Part shown: one piece after another, positions 52,306 to 61,516 of the stretch
Layout of the letters: each line of letters opens with the position of its first letter
How positions within the stretch are numbered: the stretch's first letter is position 1
Assembly (NCBI GenBank): GCA_964385465.1
Contig: CAYLPJ010000023.1
Location: forward strand, 1-64,000
Source of the DNA: CAYLPJ01 sp964385465
Lineage (GTDB): Bacteria > Planctomycetota > Phycisphaerae > SM23-33
Length of the DNA stretch: 64,000 nucleotides
Reading direction: 5' to 3'
The notes under the pieces: generated by a model
Database searches by the model: none
What the model saw: only the letters and a program-made list of their open reading frames with translations
What the model was told of the DNA's origin: nothing
Position numbers and translations under genes: made by a program

Positions 52306-52689
52306 TCAGCCCAGCAGCCGCCGGGTCGCCTCGACCAGCTTCTCCATCCGGAACGGCTTGTTCAGATACTCGTCCACGCCGAGGCTCTGGGCATACATCT
52401 TGTGCCGGCTGCCCTGGTTCGCCGTCACCATGATCACCCGCGGGGGGTCCGTACGCTTGCGGCCCTGCTTGAGCTTCTCCATCACCAGGAAGCCGCTCCG
52501 CTTGGGCAGCATCATGTCCAGCACCACCAGGTCCGGCTCTTCGTCCCTGGCCAGCGTCAACGCCTCGTTGCCGTCGGTGGCCATCAGGATCTCCGGGCCG
52601 AGATCCTCCAGCGCCGTCTGCATCGTCGTCAGGATGTCCCTGTCGTCATCGACCAGGAGGATCTTCTTTCCCGACAGCTCATCGGACAT
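52306..52689 (-). CDS. Single-domain response regulator (CheY-like)
   Basis: A 127-residue receiver domain without output domain. The acidic pocket DDD (15-17), phospho-acceptor Asp58 in VVLDMMLPKRSG, the Thr in MVTANQG and Lys in YLNKPFR are all present. It could relay phosphate in a phosphorelay or act on a protein target; no kinase gene is adjacent. AAGGAG lies eight bases before the ATG at 52689. Confidence 0.94.
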   Translation of the reverse strand: MSDELSGKKILLVDDDRDILTTMQTALEDLGPEILMATDGNEALTLARDEEPDLVVLDMMLPKRSGFLVMEKLKQGRKRTDPPRVIMVTANQGSRHKMYAQSLGVDEYLNKPFRMEKLVEATRRLLG

Positions 52690-52833
52690 GGAACGGTCTC
52701 CTTCAAGGGGAAGCCAGCTCCCCGACCGGCGCCAAGTCGTAATATGGTAGGGACGAGGCGCCGGGCTGTCAACAGGTTGCCAACGGCAATTCCGCCCGGC
52801 GCGGCGAGACGCCGAATCCCCGGCTGCATCCGC

Positions 52834-52886
52834 AAAGACAACAGGCCCCCTGCGCCGGGCGGCACGTGAGGGGGCCTGTCGTCTTT
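52834..52886 (-). terminator. Terminator after the STN-like gene
   Basis: AAAGAC-A-ACAGGCCCCCT pairs with AGGGGGCCTGT-C-GTCTTT, an 18-position stem with one mismatch and a 17-base loop. It follows the gene ending at 52915 on the minus strand and ends in a short T-containing tract. It is near-symmetrical, so it may work in both directions. Confidence 0.75.
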
Positions 52887-52914
52887 CGTCCGGTGCGGCG
52901 AGGTCGCGCCACCG

Positions 52915-54030
52915 TTACCGCAGCGACTTCTCGAGCAGCTTGAAGCCCAGCAGCGTCTGGGAAATCACGAGCTTGTTGTTCAGCACCCGGATCGTCCCCT
53001 TGCCGTGGGGGGCCCACATCTCCGGGCCGATCATCGTCTTGACCGTCTCGATCACCTTCTCGCTGTGGGCCTTCTTCTGCTCGGCGTAGCTCTTCGGCTG
53101 GTCGTCGGGCGTGTCGTCCACGGGGTCGAAGATCGTCCCCGTCCCGTCGCCGCTGCCCCCGGGCGTCCGCGCGGTGGCCTCCTCCATGTCGATCCGCGGG
53201 CCGGGCACGTCCGGCTGGACCAGCAGCACGCCGCCGGCGTCGATCACCCGCGTGATCAACTCGCGGTTCAGGTCGCTGCCGGTCGAGACCAGCACCACGC
53301 CCTTGTGCACCACCCAGTAGATGCTCGAGAGCTTGTCCCGGTCGGCGTTGACCTGGCGGAACGTCAGGTCCAACGCCGTGCCGATCGAGATCCGCTTGAG
53401 GTTCAGCGAGACCGGGAAGTCCGGGCGGATGCCCGCGGTCTCCATCGCCCGCCAGTTGATGTGGAGGTTCAGGCCCGTCACGTCGCCGTAGAACTTCAGC
53501 ACGTCCCGCAGCGGCGCGTTGTCGAAGTGAACGCCCGAGAGCAGCCCCCGCCCCGGGCCGCGACGCGAGGCCTTCCCGCGGCCACGCTTCGTGCGGGGCG
53601 CCGCCAGCAGCTTGCTCAGTGACCGGTTCGTCCGGTCCCGACGGCGGAGAATGTCCTTCTGCGTCGAGACGAGCAGCTCGCCCTCGTCGATCCGCCAGCC
53701 CAGCGGCTTGCCCGGGCGGCCGACGCGGGAGAGGATCACCTCCAGCACCTGCTTCCAGGTGACGCCGGAGAGGCTGAGGGCAACGCGCTTGCCGCGCGGC
53801 ACGCCGGCGGCTTCCAGCGCGGCCCAGTCGGCGCGAACGGTCACTCCGGCCTGCATGGCGAAGTCGGTCAGCACGGCCCCGAGAGACGCCTGGACGGAGT
53901 AGTCCCCGGCCTTTCGGGCGAGGGCGACGTCGGGGGCGACGTTTCGTCGCGCGGCGCCCCCTTCCCTTGCGGCCGTCCCCAGTACGAGCATCCCAAGACA
54001 CAACCATCCAGCCAGCGTTCGTCGTTTCAT
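52915..54030 (-). CDS. Exported protein with secretin/STN-like repeats
   Basis: A 371-residue protein with a signal peptide (TLAGWLCLGMLVLGTAA) and two STN/secretin N-domain-like units. Each has a hydrophobic strand-helix-strand pattern ending in a VSLNLKRISIGTALDLTFRQ-type motif: first at ~45-105 (VALSLSGVTWKQVLEVILSR), second at ~165-235. A third beta segment follows at ~240-270. Such domains bind partner proteins or cell-wall material in Gram-negative envelopes and are frequent in Planctomycetota. No secretin pore domain is present. GGAGG lies seven bases before the ATG. Confidence 0.72.
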   Translation of the reverse strand: MKRRTLAGWLCLGMLVLGTAAREGGAARRNVAPDVALARKAGDYSVQASLGAVLTDFAMQAGVTVRADWAALEAAGVPRGKRVALSLSGVTWKQVLEVILSRVGRPGKPLGWRIDEGELLVSTQKDILRRRDRTNRSLSKLLAAPRTKRGRGKASRRGPGRGLLSGVHFDNAPLRDVLKFYGDVTGLNLHINWRAMETAGIRPDFPVSLNLKRISIGTALDLTFRQVNADRDKLSSIYWVVHKGVVLVSTGSDLNRELITRVIDAGGVLLVQPDVPGPRIDMEEATARTPGGSGDGTGTIFDPVDDTPDDQPKSYAEQKKAHSEKVIETVKTMIGPEMWAPHGKGTIRVLNNKLVISQTLLGFKLLEKSLR

Positions 54031-54264
54031 GACGAACCTCCCACAGGTCGGCAAGGCCCACGAAGGCAACCCACACGCGCCGCCGGAATGATCGATGGTA
54101 TGAGGACGCATTCGCCGCGGCGCCCCGGGCTGCCATGTCTATCGTACCGGGTCGCCGGTTCGCGTGCAGGACTTTTTCGCGCCCGCCGGCGGGGGCGGAC
54201 GGGTATGATATGGGGCCCGGCGGGATCGGCCCCGCCGGGAGGCAAGGGAGAAGGGTGCCGACCC

Positions 54265-55266
54265 GTGGGAAGGAGCTTCCCGACAACCCGGATGCGTCGG
54301 CTTCGCACTCGTGGGGCCCTGCGCGACATGCTCGCGGAGGTCCGGCTGGACGTGGGCGACCTGATCGCGCCGCTGTTCGTCCGCGCCGGCGAGGGCGTCC
54401 GCCGCGAGATCCCCTCGATGCCCGGGCAGTTTCAGCTTTCCGTGGATACCGCCGTCGAGACCGCCCGGCGATGGGCGGACAAGGGCATCGGCGCCGTGCT
54501 GCTGTTCGGCATCCCCGAGAGCAAGGACGCCGTCGGCTCGCGGGCATGGGACGACGACGCGCCCGTCCAGCGCCTCGCCCGCCGACTCGCCGAGGACCTG
54601 CCCGACCTGCTGGTCGTCACCGATGTCTGCCTCTGCGAGTACACCGACCACGGCCACTGCGGCACGCTGACGGGGGCAGGCGGAGGCCGACGCGACGTGG
54701 ACAACGACGCGACGCTGGCCTCGCTGGCCCGCACGGCCGTCTCGCACGCGCGATGCGGCGCCGGCGTCGTCGCCCCCAGCGCCATGATGGACGGGCAGGT
54801 CGGCGCCATCCGCCAGGCGCTGGACGCCGAGGGGTTCTCCGAGACGGCCATCCTCAGCTACGCGGTGAAGTTCGCCTCGGGGATGTACGGCCCGTTCCGC
54901 GACGCGGCCGAGAGCCCGCCGGGCTTCGGCGACCGCCGCAGCTACCAGATGGACTACCGCGCCTGCCGCCAGGCCTTCGCCGAGGCCGAGCTGGACCTCG
55001 CCGAGGGCGCCGACATGCTCATGGTCAAGCCGGCGGCGACGTACCTGGACGTGATCGCCGAGGTCCGCCGGCGGTTCGACGCGCCGCTGGCGGCCTATCA
55101 CGTCAGCGGGGAGTTCGCGTCGATCAAGGCCGCCGCCGCGGCGGGCTGGCTGGACGAGGCCGCCGCCGCCGTCGAGGTGACCACCGCCATCCGCCGCGCC
55201 GGCGCCGACGTGGTCATCACCTACTTCGCCGAAGCGCTGGCCGACTGGCTGGGGGGCGCGACGTGA
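54265..55266 (+). CDS. hemB: Delta-aminolevulinic acid dehydratase (porphobilinogen synthase)
   Basis: Condenses two 5-aminolevulinate molecules to porphobilinogen, the substrate of HemC. From GTG at 54265 the product has 333 residues, the normal size, starting with the family's FPTTRMRRLR. The zinc-type cluster VCLCEYTDHGHC is present (Cys ~122, 124, 132), as are the two Schiff-base lysines, Lys202 in YAVKFASG and Lys255 in LMVKPAATY. Zinc dependence is inferred from the three cysteines. Earlier in-frame starts (to 54088) lack family similarity; GGGAGAAGGG precedes the GTG. Confidence 0.95.
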   Translation: MGRSFPTTRMRRLRTRGALRDMLAEVRLDVGDLIAPLFVRAGEGVRREIPSMPGQFQLSVDTAVETARRWADKGIGAVLLFGIPESKDAVGSRAWDDDAPVQRLARRLAEDLPDLLVVTDVCLCEYTDHGHCGTLTGAGGGRRDVDNDATLASLARTAVSHARCGAGVVAPSAMMDGQVGAIRQALDAEGFSETAILSYAVKFASGMYGPFRDAAESPPGFGDRRSYQMDYRACRQAFAEAELDLAEGADMLMVKPAATYLDVIAEVRRRFDAPLAAYHVSGEFASIKAAAAAGWLDEAAAAVEVTTAIRRAGADVVITYFAEALADWLGGAT

Positions 55267-56132
55267 CGCCCTGGTCCGGCAAGACCGCCAACGGCTGCCA
55301 CGACTGCGGGACGTTCTTCCTGGACCTCGTCGGCAGCTTCGCCCCCGGACAGGTTCGCGTGCGGCTCTCCGACGCCGCGCGGCGGACGAACCCCGACGTC
55401 GAGCGGGCCATCGACGAGGCCTGGCGCGAGCAGACCGAGCGGGCGCGGCGCGACGGCACGCGGCTGCACGACGGACGCGTTGCCAGGCTGATCGCCTGCG
55501 ACCTGCGCGACCAGGCGCTCGATCTCGTGCTCGGGCAGGTCAGCTATCGCGAGTTCGTCGGCACGAACCTCACAAACGCCTCGCTGCGGTACCTCCACGG
55601 GACGGAGGTCCTCGCCGACCCGCTGGGCATCTCCGCGGCCGTGACCACCGCCGACGGCTGCGTCGTGCTCGGCCGGCGGAGCGAGCAGGTGTTCTTCCAC
55701 GCCGGGCGGGTGCACCCGATCGGCGGGATGGTCGAGTTGCGCGACCCGCCGGGCTCCCTGCCGGACCTTTTCGCCCAGATGGCCGACGAGCTCGGCCAGG
55801 AGTTGGGCATCGCCCGCGAGTCGCTGCGGCCGATGACGTGCCTGGGCCTGGTGCGGGACAAGGGCATCGTGCAGCCGGAGCTGATCTTCGACGCCCGGGT
55901 GAAGGTGACGTTCGACGAGCTTCGCGCGTCGGCCTCGGCCGCCCGGGACGCCTTCGAGCACACCGACCTGGTGTGCATCCGCGAGCACGACGCCGCCGTG
56001 CTGCGCTACCTGGACCACCACGGCGAGGGCCTGACGCCCGTGGGCCTGGCGACGCTGCTGCTTCACGGCCAGGCCCGCTGGGGGGCGGGCTGGTTCGCCA
56101 CGGCGCGCGGCTACCTTCAGCACGTGGGGTGA
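55263..56132 (+). CDS. Nudix-superfamily protein with degenerate Nudix box
   Basis: A 289-residue protein whose N-terminal half (YREFVGTNL, ADPLGISAAVTTADGCVVLG) resembles the NUDT22/plant NUDT9-type Nudix proteins. The Nudix box should read GX5EX7REUXEEXGU; here GGMVE is followed by a segment ending ADELGQELGI, with the Arg and one Glu replaced, so metal-dependent hydrolysis may be weak or altered. Start GTG at 55263 overlaps the hemB stop by four bases, so it is translationally coupled to hemB. Its stop overlaps the convergent kinase gene by 16 bases. Confidence 0.75.
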   Translation: MTPWSGKTANGCHDCGTFFLDLVGSFAPGQVRVRLSDAARRTNPDVERAIDEAWREQTERARRDGTRLHDGRVARLIACDLRDQALDLVLGQVSYREFVGTNLTNASLRYLHGTEVLADPLGISAAVTTADGCVVLGRRSEQVFFHAGRVHPIGGMVELRDPPGSLPDLFAQMADELGQELGIARESLRPMTCLGLVRDKGIVQPELIFDARVKVTFDELRASASAARDAFEHTDLVCIREHDAAVLRYLDHHGEGLTPVGLATLLLHGQARWGAGWFATARGYLQHVG

Positions 56133-57640
56133 GCCTGGTCTGCCAGCAGGTCCTTCAGCGCGGGGTAGAGGCGGCGGTAGTCGGCGAGGCGGTCCTGGTA
56201 GATCGCGTGGCGGGATGCGTCCGGCTCGAAGGTGCGGTCGGGGCGGACGAACCGCCCGGCGGCCTCGCCGGGAGAGGCCAAGACGCCCGTCGCCAGGCCC
56301 GCCAGCAGGGCCGCGCCCAGCGTGGAGGCCTCGGTGACCTCCGGGCGGACGAAGGGCACGCCGAAGATGTCCGCCTTGATCTGGAGCCACGCGTCCGACC
56401 GCGCCCCGCCCCCGGTGGCGACGAACTCCGAGACGTCCACGCCCAGCTCGCCCAGCGCCCGCACGCCGTCGACGAAGTAGAACGTCTCGCTCTCCAGCAG
56501 GCTCTTGAACATCTCCCCGCGCGTCGTCGAGGTGTGCAGGCCCACGAACGCCCCGGCCGAGTCGGCCGTGAAATGCGGCGGCCCGGTCATCTCGAAGTGC
56601 GGCAGCGCCAGCAGGGCGGTCGGCTCGGAGGGCATCTCGCCGGCCAGCAGGCCGTGGATGTCCCCCCCGGGGCCGAGCCGGTCGCGGTCGGCGGCGGCGA
56701 AGGTCTCCACGAACCACTTCACCAGCGCCCCGCCGGCGTTGTACAGGAACGAGACGTACAGCCCGTCCAGCACGTGGTGCTCGACGTTCAGCCCGTGGGC
56801 GAGCAGGAAGCCCGCGTCGTCGGGCGCGCGGCCGTAGACGGGCGTGATGCACTCGTAGGTGCCGATCCCGCAGACGGCCCGGCCGCTGGAGACCAGCCCC
56901 CCGCCGAGCGCATTGAGGCACTGGTCGTGCCCGCCGACGACGAGGGCGACGTCTGCGGGGAGCCCGAGCCGTTCGGCCAGCTCGGGCGTGACGGACCCGG
57001 CGACGGTGCCGGAGGGCACGCAGGGGGCGAGCTTTTCGCGGTCGAGGCCGGCGAGGTCGAGCAGCTCGTCGGACCAGTCCTCGGCGCGGAGGTCGAACAG
57101 CAGCGTGCGGTTGGCGTGGGAGTAGTTGGTGACGGCGCGCCCGCCGAGGAGGAAGACGACCAGGTCGGCGAAGTGCAGGAAGCGGTCCGTCCGCCGGTAG
57201 AGCCCGGGCTCGTGGTCGCGGAGCCAGCAGAGCTTGGGCATCGTGTAGCTGGGCGCAAGGATGTTCGGGTTGATCGCGTAGAACGCCTCCTGCCCGATCG
57301 TCCCGGAGAAGCGTTCGACGTACTCCCCGCCGCGATGGTCGGCCATCAGGATCGCCGGGCCGAGGACCTCGCGGTCGGTCGAGACGGGCACGGCGGCCTC
57401 GCCCATGGAGCTGACGCCGATGGCGGTTACGGGGTCGCCGGCGGCGCGGGCGAGCCCGGCGGCCTCGGCGACGGCCTCCAGCACGCCGGCGAAGACCTCG
57501 GCGGCGTTCATCTCGAACCGTCCCGGCGCCGGCGTGCGGGTGGTCAGCCCGCGGGCGGCCTCGGCGAGGCATCGGCCGTCGGCGGCGAACGCGGCCGCCT
57601 TGCACACGCTGGAGCCGACGTCGAGGCCGAGCAGGCTCAT
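56117..57640 (-). CDS. FGGY-family sugar kinase (FucK/XylB-like)
   Basis: A 507-residue carbohydrate kinase with the FGGY fold: LGLDVGSSVCKAAAF phosphate loop, VVGGHDQCLNALGGG, GIGTYECI, and the ATP-site GGGARSDAWLQIKADIFG. Length is normal. The ATG at 57640 overlaps the upstream fucose-isomerase-like gene stop by four bases. The pairing suggests phosphorylation of an L-fuculose-like ketose, but substrate cannot be read from sequence. It is the last gene of the carbohydrate operon. Confidence 0.88.
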   Translation of the reverse strand: MSLLGLDVGSSVCKAAAFAADGRCLAEAARGLTTRTPAPGRFEMNAAEVFAGVLEAVAEAAGLARAAGDPVTAIGVSSMGEAAVPVSTDREVLGPAILMADHRGGEYVERFSGTIGQEAFYAINPNILAPSYTMPKLCWLRDHEPGLYRRTDRFLHFADLVVFLLGGRAVTNYSHANRTLLFDLRAEDWSDELLDLAGLDREKLAPCVPSGTVAGSVTPELAERLGLPADVALVVGGHDQCLNALGGGLVSSGRAVCGIGTYECITPVYGRAPDDAGFLLAHGLNVEHHVLDGLYVSFLYNAGGALVKWFVETFAAADRDRLGPGGDIHGLLAGEMPSEPTALLALPHFEMTGPPHFTADSAGAFVGLHTSTTRGEMFKSLLESETFYFVDGVRALGELGVDVSEFVATGGGARSDAWLQIKADIFGVPFVRPEVTEASTLGAALLAGLATGVLASPGEAAGRFVRPDRTFEPDASRHAIYQDRLADYRRLYPALKDLLADQAHPTC

Positions 57641-59043
57641 ACGCGCAGCACCTCGTAGCCGAGGTACTTCTCGAACGCCTCGGCGAGCGGTTGGACGATG
57701 CTGCCCGGCGTGACGCTGACATGGTGGCGGAACCCGGCATAGCCGATGGTCTGGAGGGCGTCCTGGAGGTGGGGGATCTCCGCGACGCCGGCGCAGCCGA
57801 AGAAGTTCTCGGGGATCGGGTCCTCGGTGAACCGCCCGCTGCCGAGGTACCACCGCAGCCGCCCGGCCTCGGTGAGCATGCTCGAGTAGGTGAAGTCCGT
57901 CGCGGCGATCCGCCCGGTGTTGCAGCCGAAGCCGCAGCCCTTGCCCACCGCGTTGGCGAGGATCGCGTGGTCGGTGATCTGCCCCTTGCAGGTCATCAGG
58001 CTCTGGGGCACCGGGCCGCAGTGGAAGAGGATGCACTTGTCGGGCTCGTCGGCGTAGTTGTTGTTCCAGTCCAGGCACGTCGGCGGCTGGCCGCTGGCCA
58101 GCGAGAGGGCGCGCATCGCCACGGCGTTGCCGACGTCGACCTCGCACGCGGCCGACATGCCGCGGTTGTTCATCTCGCTGAGCAGCACGCAGGGGGAGAT
58201 GCCCAACTGCTGCTGCATCTCCAGCCAGCAGCGGACGGCGATGGCGTCGAGCCCGCACTCGTCGACGAGCTTGTCCAGCACGACGCCCAGGCGGGCGATC
58301 TTCTCCAGGGCCTTCTTGGGCACGCCCTTCCAGGAGGTGTACTTGCTCAGGGCGGACTGCTTGGCCTTCAGGGCCCGGTCGGTGGCCTTGAGGGCGTCCA
58401 TGCGGGCGAAGACGTCCGAGAGGTCGTACGTCTCCATCGTGATGCCGTGCCGCTGGAGGGCGATCTCGTCGATGCGGACGGTCTTGAACGCCGTCGTCCG
58501 CGCGCCGACGGCGCCGACGGTCATCTCCTTGAGCCCCGCGACGACGCGGCACATGCGGTCGAAGGTGTCCACGTTGGCGGCGAACGTGTCGCTTCCCGGG
58601 TGCACCGTGTGCGGCTTCAGCGCGGTGAACTTCAGCCCGTACTGGCAGAAGACGTCCATGATCGAGAACTTGCCGCAGAAGGAGTCCCGGCGGACCTCCG
58701 GGGCCATCTGGTCCAGCTCGTCGGGATAGGCCTGGATGAGGATCGGCACGCCGGCGTCCTTCAACGCCGCGATCGCGCCGGTCTCGTCGCCGAAGTTCGG
58801 CAAACAGAGGATCACGCCCTGGTACTGCCCGGCGTGCTCGCGGAGGAACCGGGCGTACCGGGCGCCCTCCTCCGGCGTCTCCACGGCGCCGTGACGCGTC
58901 GCCCGCGTGTCCAGCATCAGGACCTCGTGGCCGAGCTTCTTCAGGACGCGCTTCGCCTCCCGCCGCGCCGCCGCCTGGAGCGAGGCCGGAAAGAACCCCC
59001 GGTTGCCGAAGAACACCGCGAACGTCGATTTCGTCGCCATCAT
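57637..59043 (-). CDS. L-fucose/L-arabinose isomerase family protein
   Basis: A 468-residue protein of the FucI/AraA superfamily, with the N-terminal NRGFFPASLQAAARREA region, VILCLPNFGDETGAI and metal-ligand neighbourhoods around CEVDVGNAVAMRAL (Glu, Asp) and a His near the C-terminus (RHHVSVTPG). It converts an aldose such as L-fucose to its ketose, or acts on a related sugar acid. FGGY kinase, lyase and TIM-barrel genes are adjacent in one operon. Start at 59043 or 59040 (two ATGs). Confidence 0.86.
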   Translation of the reverse strand: MMATKSTFAVFFGNRGFFPASLQAAARREAKRVLKKLGHEVLMLDTRATRHGAVETPEEGARYARFLREHAGQYQGVILCLPNFGDETGAIAALKDAGVPILIQAYPDELDQMAPEVRRDSFCGKFSIMDVFCQYGLKFTALKPHTVHPGSDTFAANVDTFDRMCRVVAGLKEMTVGAVGARTTAFKTVRIDEIALQRHGITMETYDLSDVFARMDALKATDRALKAKQSALSKYTSWKGVPKKALEKIARLGVVLDKLVDECGLDAIAVRCWLEMQQQLGISPCVLLSEMNNRGMSAACEVDVGNAVAMRALSLASGQPPTCLDWNNNYADEPDKCILFHCGPVPQSLMTCKGQITDHAILANAVGKGCGFGCNTGRIAATDFTYSSMLTEAGRLRWYLGSGRFTEDPIPENFFGCAGVAEIPHLQDALQTIGYAGFRHHVSVTPGSIVQPLAEAFEKYLGYEVLRV

Positions 59044-59092
59044 GATTCGTCTCCCTGTGTATGGTTCCTCGTTCTGTACCGCAGGGCGGTCG

Positions 59093-61516
59093 CTACTTCC
59101 AGGGGCCTCTGCCCGTGCGGACCTTCGCGCCGCGGACGAGGAGATGGCCCGTCGGCTTGCCCGCCCGGTCGGTCAGCAGGGCGGCGACGTCGGCCTCGGT
59201 CGAGAGCTCGCCCGCGGCGACCGGCCCGCCGGCCGCCGTCCGCAGCAGCACGGTGGCCCCGCCGGCCGGGCCGGCGATGCGGACGCCCCGGCCGCCGTCG
59301 GCGTCGACCAGCGCGGCCTGTGCCGGCTCGGCCTGGCCGCGGTGGGGCAGCAGGACGGTCACGAACGCGACCTCCGCCGCCGGGGCGGTCGTCTCGGCCG
59401 TCAGGTGCCACTCGGTCAGCTTGATCCGTTTTCGCGGGGGCGGGTCGAACCGGTCGGTCAGCGAGAGCTTCAGCCCGGCGGGGGCGAGGATGGCGGCGCG
59501 GACGGCGGCGTGATCGTTGACGACGCGGATGTCGTCCTGGCGCTCGGCGCTCATCTCCGTCGGCGAGTGCAGGAACCACTGGAAGGTGGTCGGCTTGGGC
59601 GCGATCAGCCGGTCGAGAACCACCACCGCGTAGGGCTTCAGCATCAGCACGTGGCGGCGGAAGCTCTTCAGCGTGCCCTTGGGGTACGCCCCCGCCGCCT
59701 CGCCGCAGACGTACCCCAGCCGCTCGTCGTCGTGGAAGGCCACGATCCGCCCGGCCGCGGCCTGGGAATGCGGCACCTGCCCGACGCCGCCGACGGTCAC
59801 GCAGTTGGTCGATTTCGTCTGCCACATCCACCGGCGGTGGTGGGCGCTGCCGTAGGAATCCCGCCGGCCCGTGCGGATCAGCAGCCGCCGCCCGTAGGCG
59901 TAGAGGAGCAACGAGTTGTTGGACTCGTACCCGTGGCTCTGCGTGCCGAACGGGCTGGACTTGAAGACCACCTCCACGTTGTCCCCGGCGTCGAGGATCG
60001 AGGTGTTCAGCATCGCCTGCCCCGTTCCGCGGAAGCAGCGGCTGGCGGGCAGCGCGGTGGGTTTGCGGGGCGTGACGGCCGGCAGGGCGCCTCGGAGGAA
60101 GCCCATGTACCCGCCCTCGGAGGCGGGCCCGCCGATGGCCTCGACGTACCAGCGCCAGTGGGGGTTCCGGGCCTGGGCGGCGAGGATGGTCATCAGCGTG
60201 CGGTTGTGCTCGGCCCGCTTGCCGGCGCAGAGGTCGCCGAAGCCTCCCCCGCGCGTCCCCGGCGGCTGGAGATACATCGGGTAGTACCCCACCTTCGAGA
60301 AATACGGCTTGTCGAAGGCGTCCACGCCCATCGCGGACTTCATCGCCCTCGCCCACCAGGTGAACCGGCGGATGTAGCTCCGCCAGTAGGAGACGCCCTC
60401 GTGCCACCCGCCGTCGGCGTCCGACCAGACGGGGTAGACGTTGTAGAACACGTTCATCGCGAACCACACCCACTCGCGGGCGTCCGGAAGCTCGTCCAGA
60501 AACGCGATCCCCACCTCCCCCAGGAAGTGCCACGCCCGGTTGCGATGGCTGCCGTACGGCTTCCAGATGTGATGCCGGACCAGGTGGTCGTACATCTCCT
60601 TGCCGCGCACCGCCATCACCTTCCGGCAGCGGGCGCGCTCGGCCTCGGTGAGCAGGTCGTGGACGAAGCTGTACGTCCGCGAGAAGTAGTAGTTGTAGGG
60701 CATGCCCGCTTCGTCGTTGTAGCGGTAGCCCGTCGAGCCCTTCGGGTCCCAGCTCGCCGCCGCCAGCAGCAGGCGTCTGGCCTCCCGGCCGTACGTGTCC
60801 TCGCCGGTGATCAGCCGGGTGAACGCCAGCGTGGCCGCGCCGTGGAGCACGCGGATGGTGTACCGGCGGTTTCCCCACCAGATCTTCCGCCAGGGGTCGC
60901 TGCCTGGCTTCATGCCCTTGGGGTACTTGCGGGGCTCGTCGGTGGGCGGGGGGTTCTTGAGCAGCTTTTCGCACTCGGCGACGAGGCGGTCGCGGCGGTC
61001 CTTCAGCGGCCCGGAGGCGAGCTTGCGGAGGCCAGGCAGGTCCTCGGGGCGCAGCAGGAGCCGCGGGTGGGACTTGGGGACGCGGCCCAGGAGCTTCGCC
61101 CGGGGTGGCATGGGCATCTCCGCCGCCTGCGGCGGGATGGTGAACGCCCGCGCCCCGCTCCACGCCGACGGCCCGCCCTTGCCGTCGACGAACCGGAATC
61201 GCCAGAGCAGCTTCTCGCCGGGCGGGAGAAGCTTCGGCGGGCAGTAGCAGTTGTAGGCGATGCCCCTTGCGGCGAGGACCACGTCGGTGAAGCCCGGGTC
61301 CCGGGCGACCTGCATCTCGTAGGCCGCCGCCTGCTTCTGAGGCCGCCAGACGAAGCCCGGCGGGTTGGTGGCCGTGGGGTGGGCCTGCGACGGGCGGAAC
61401 CCCCACTCGCCGGGTCCGGCGGGGGCGTCGTTCACGGCGGGAGGTCTGGCCCGGGCCAGGCCGGCGGCGGCCAGGAGGATCGCGAGGGCGGCAAGCGGCG
61501 GGGCGGCGTTACGCAT
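59093..61516 (-). CDS. Secreted heparinase II/III-like polysaccharide lyase (DUF4962)
   Basis: An 807-residue exported protein. Signal peptide, DUF4962/fibronectin-like domain (~30-130; AHPTATNPPGFVWRPQ, AAAYEMQVARDPGFTDV), an alpha/alpha-toroid (~150-440; with YNDEAGMPYNYYFSRTYSFV and KPYGSHRNRAWHFLGEV) and a heparinase-type beta-sandwich (SHGYESNNSLLLYAYGRRLL, DSYGSAHHRRWMWQTKS). Candidate catalytic Tyr and His lie in these blocks. It probably cleaves uronic-acid polysaccharide outside the cytoplasm, feeding the isomerase and kinase downstream. ATG at 61516 overlaps the isomerase/epimerase stop by eight bases. Confidence 0.85.
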   Translation of the reverse strand: MRNAAPPLAALAILLAAAGLARARPPAVNDAPAGPGEWGFRPSQAHPTATNPPGFVWRPQKQAAAYEMQVARDPGFTDVVLAARGIAYNCYCPPKLLPPGEKLLWRFRFVDGKGGPSAWSGARAFTIPPQAAEMPMPPRAKLLGRVPKSHPRLLLRPEDLPGLRKLASGPLKDRRDRLVAECEKLLKNPPPTDEPRKYPKGMKPGSDPWRKIWWGNRRYTIRVLHGAATLAFTRLITGEDTYGREARRLLLAAASWDPKGSTGYRYNDEAGMPYNYYFSRTYSFVHDLLTEAERARCRKVMAVRGKEMYDHLVRHHIWKPYGSHRNRAWHFLGEVGIAFLDELPDAREWVWFAMNVFYNVYPVWSDADGGWHEGVSYWRSYIRRFTWWARAMKSAMGVDAFDKPYFSKVGYYPMYLQPPGTRGGGFGDLCAGKRAEHNRTLMTILAAQARNPHWRWYVEAIGGPASEGGYMGFLRGALPAVTPRKPTALPASRCFRGTGQAMLNTSILDAGDNVEVVFKSSPFGTQSHGYESNNSLLLYAYGRRLLIRTGRRDSYGSAHHRRWMWQTKSTNCVTVGGVGQVPHSQAAAGRIVAFHDDERLGYVCGEAAGAYPKGTLKSFRRHVLMLKPYAVVVLDRLIAPKPTTFQWFLHSPTEMSAERQDDIRVVNDHAAVRAAILAPAGLKLSLTDRFDPPPRKRIKLTEWHLTAETTAPAAEVAFVTVLLPHRGQAEPAQAALVDADGGRGVRIAGPAGGATVLLRTAAGGPVAAGELSTEADVAALLTDRAGKPTGHLLVRGAKVRTGRGPWK

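Noticed and set aside
54187..54209. Promoter for hemB with TATGAT at 54204-54209
   Set aside because: No -35-like box lies at a suitable distance; the match is a single hexamer.
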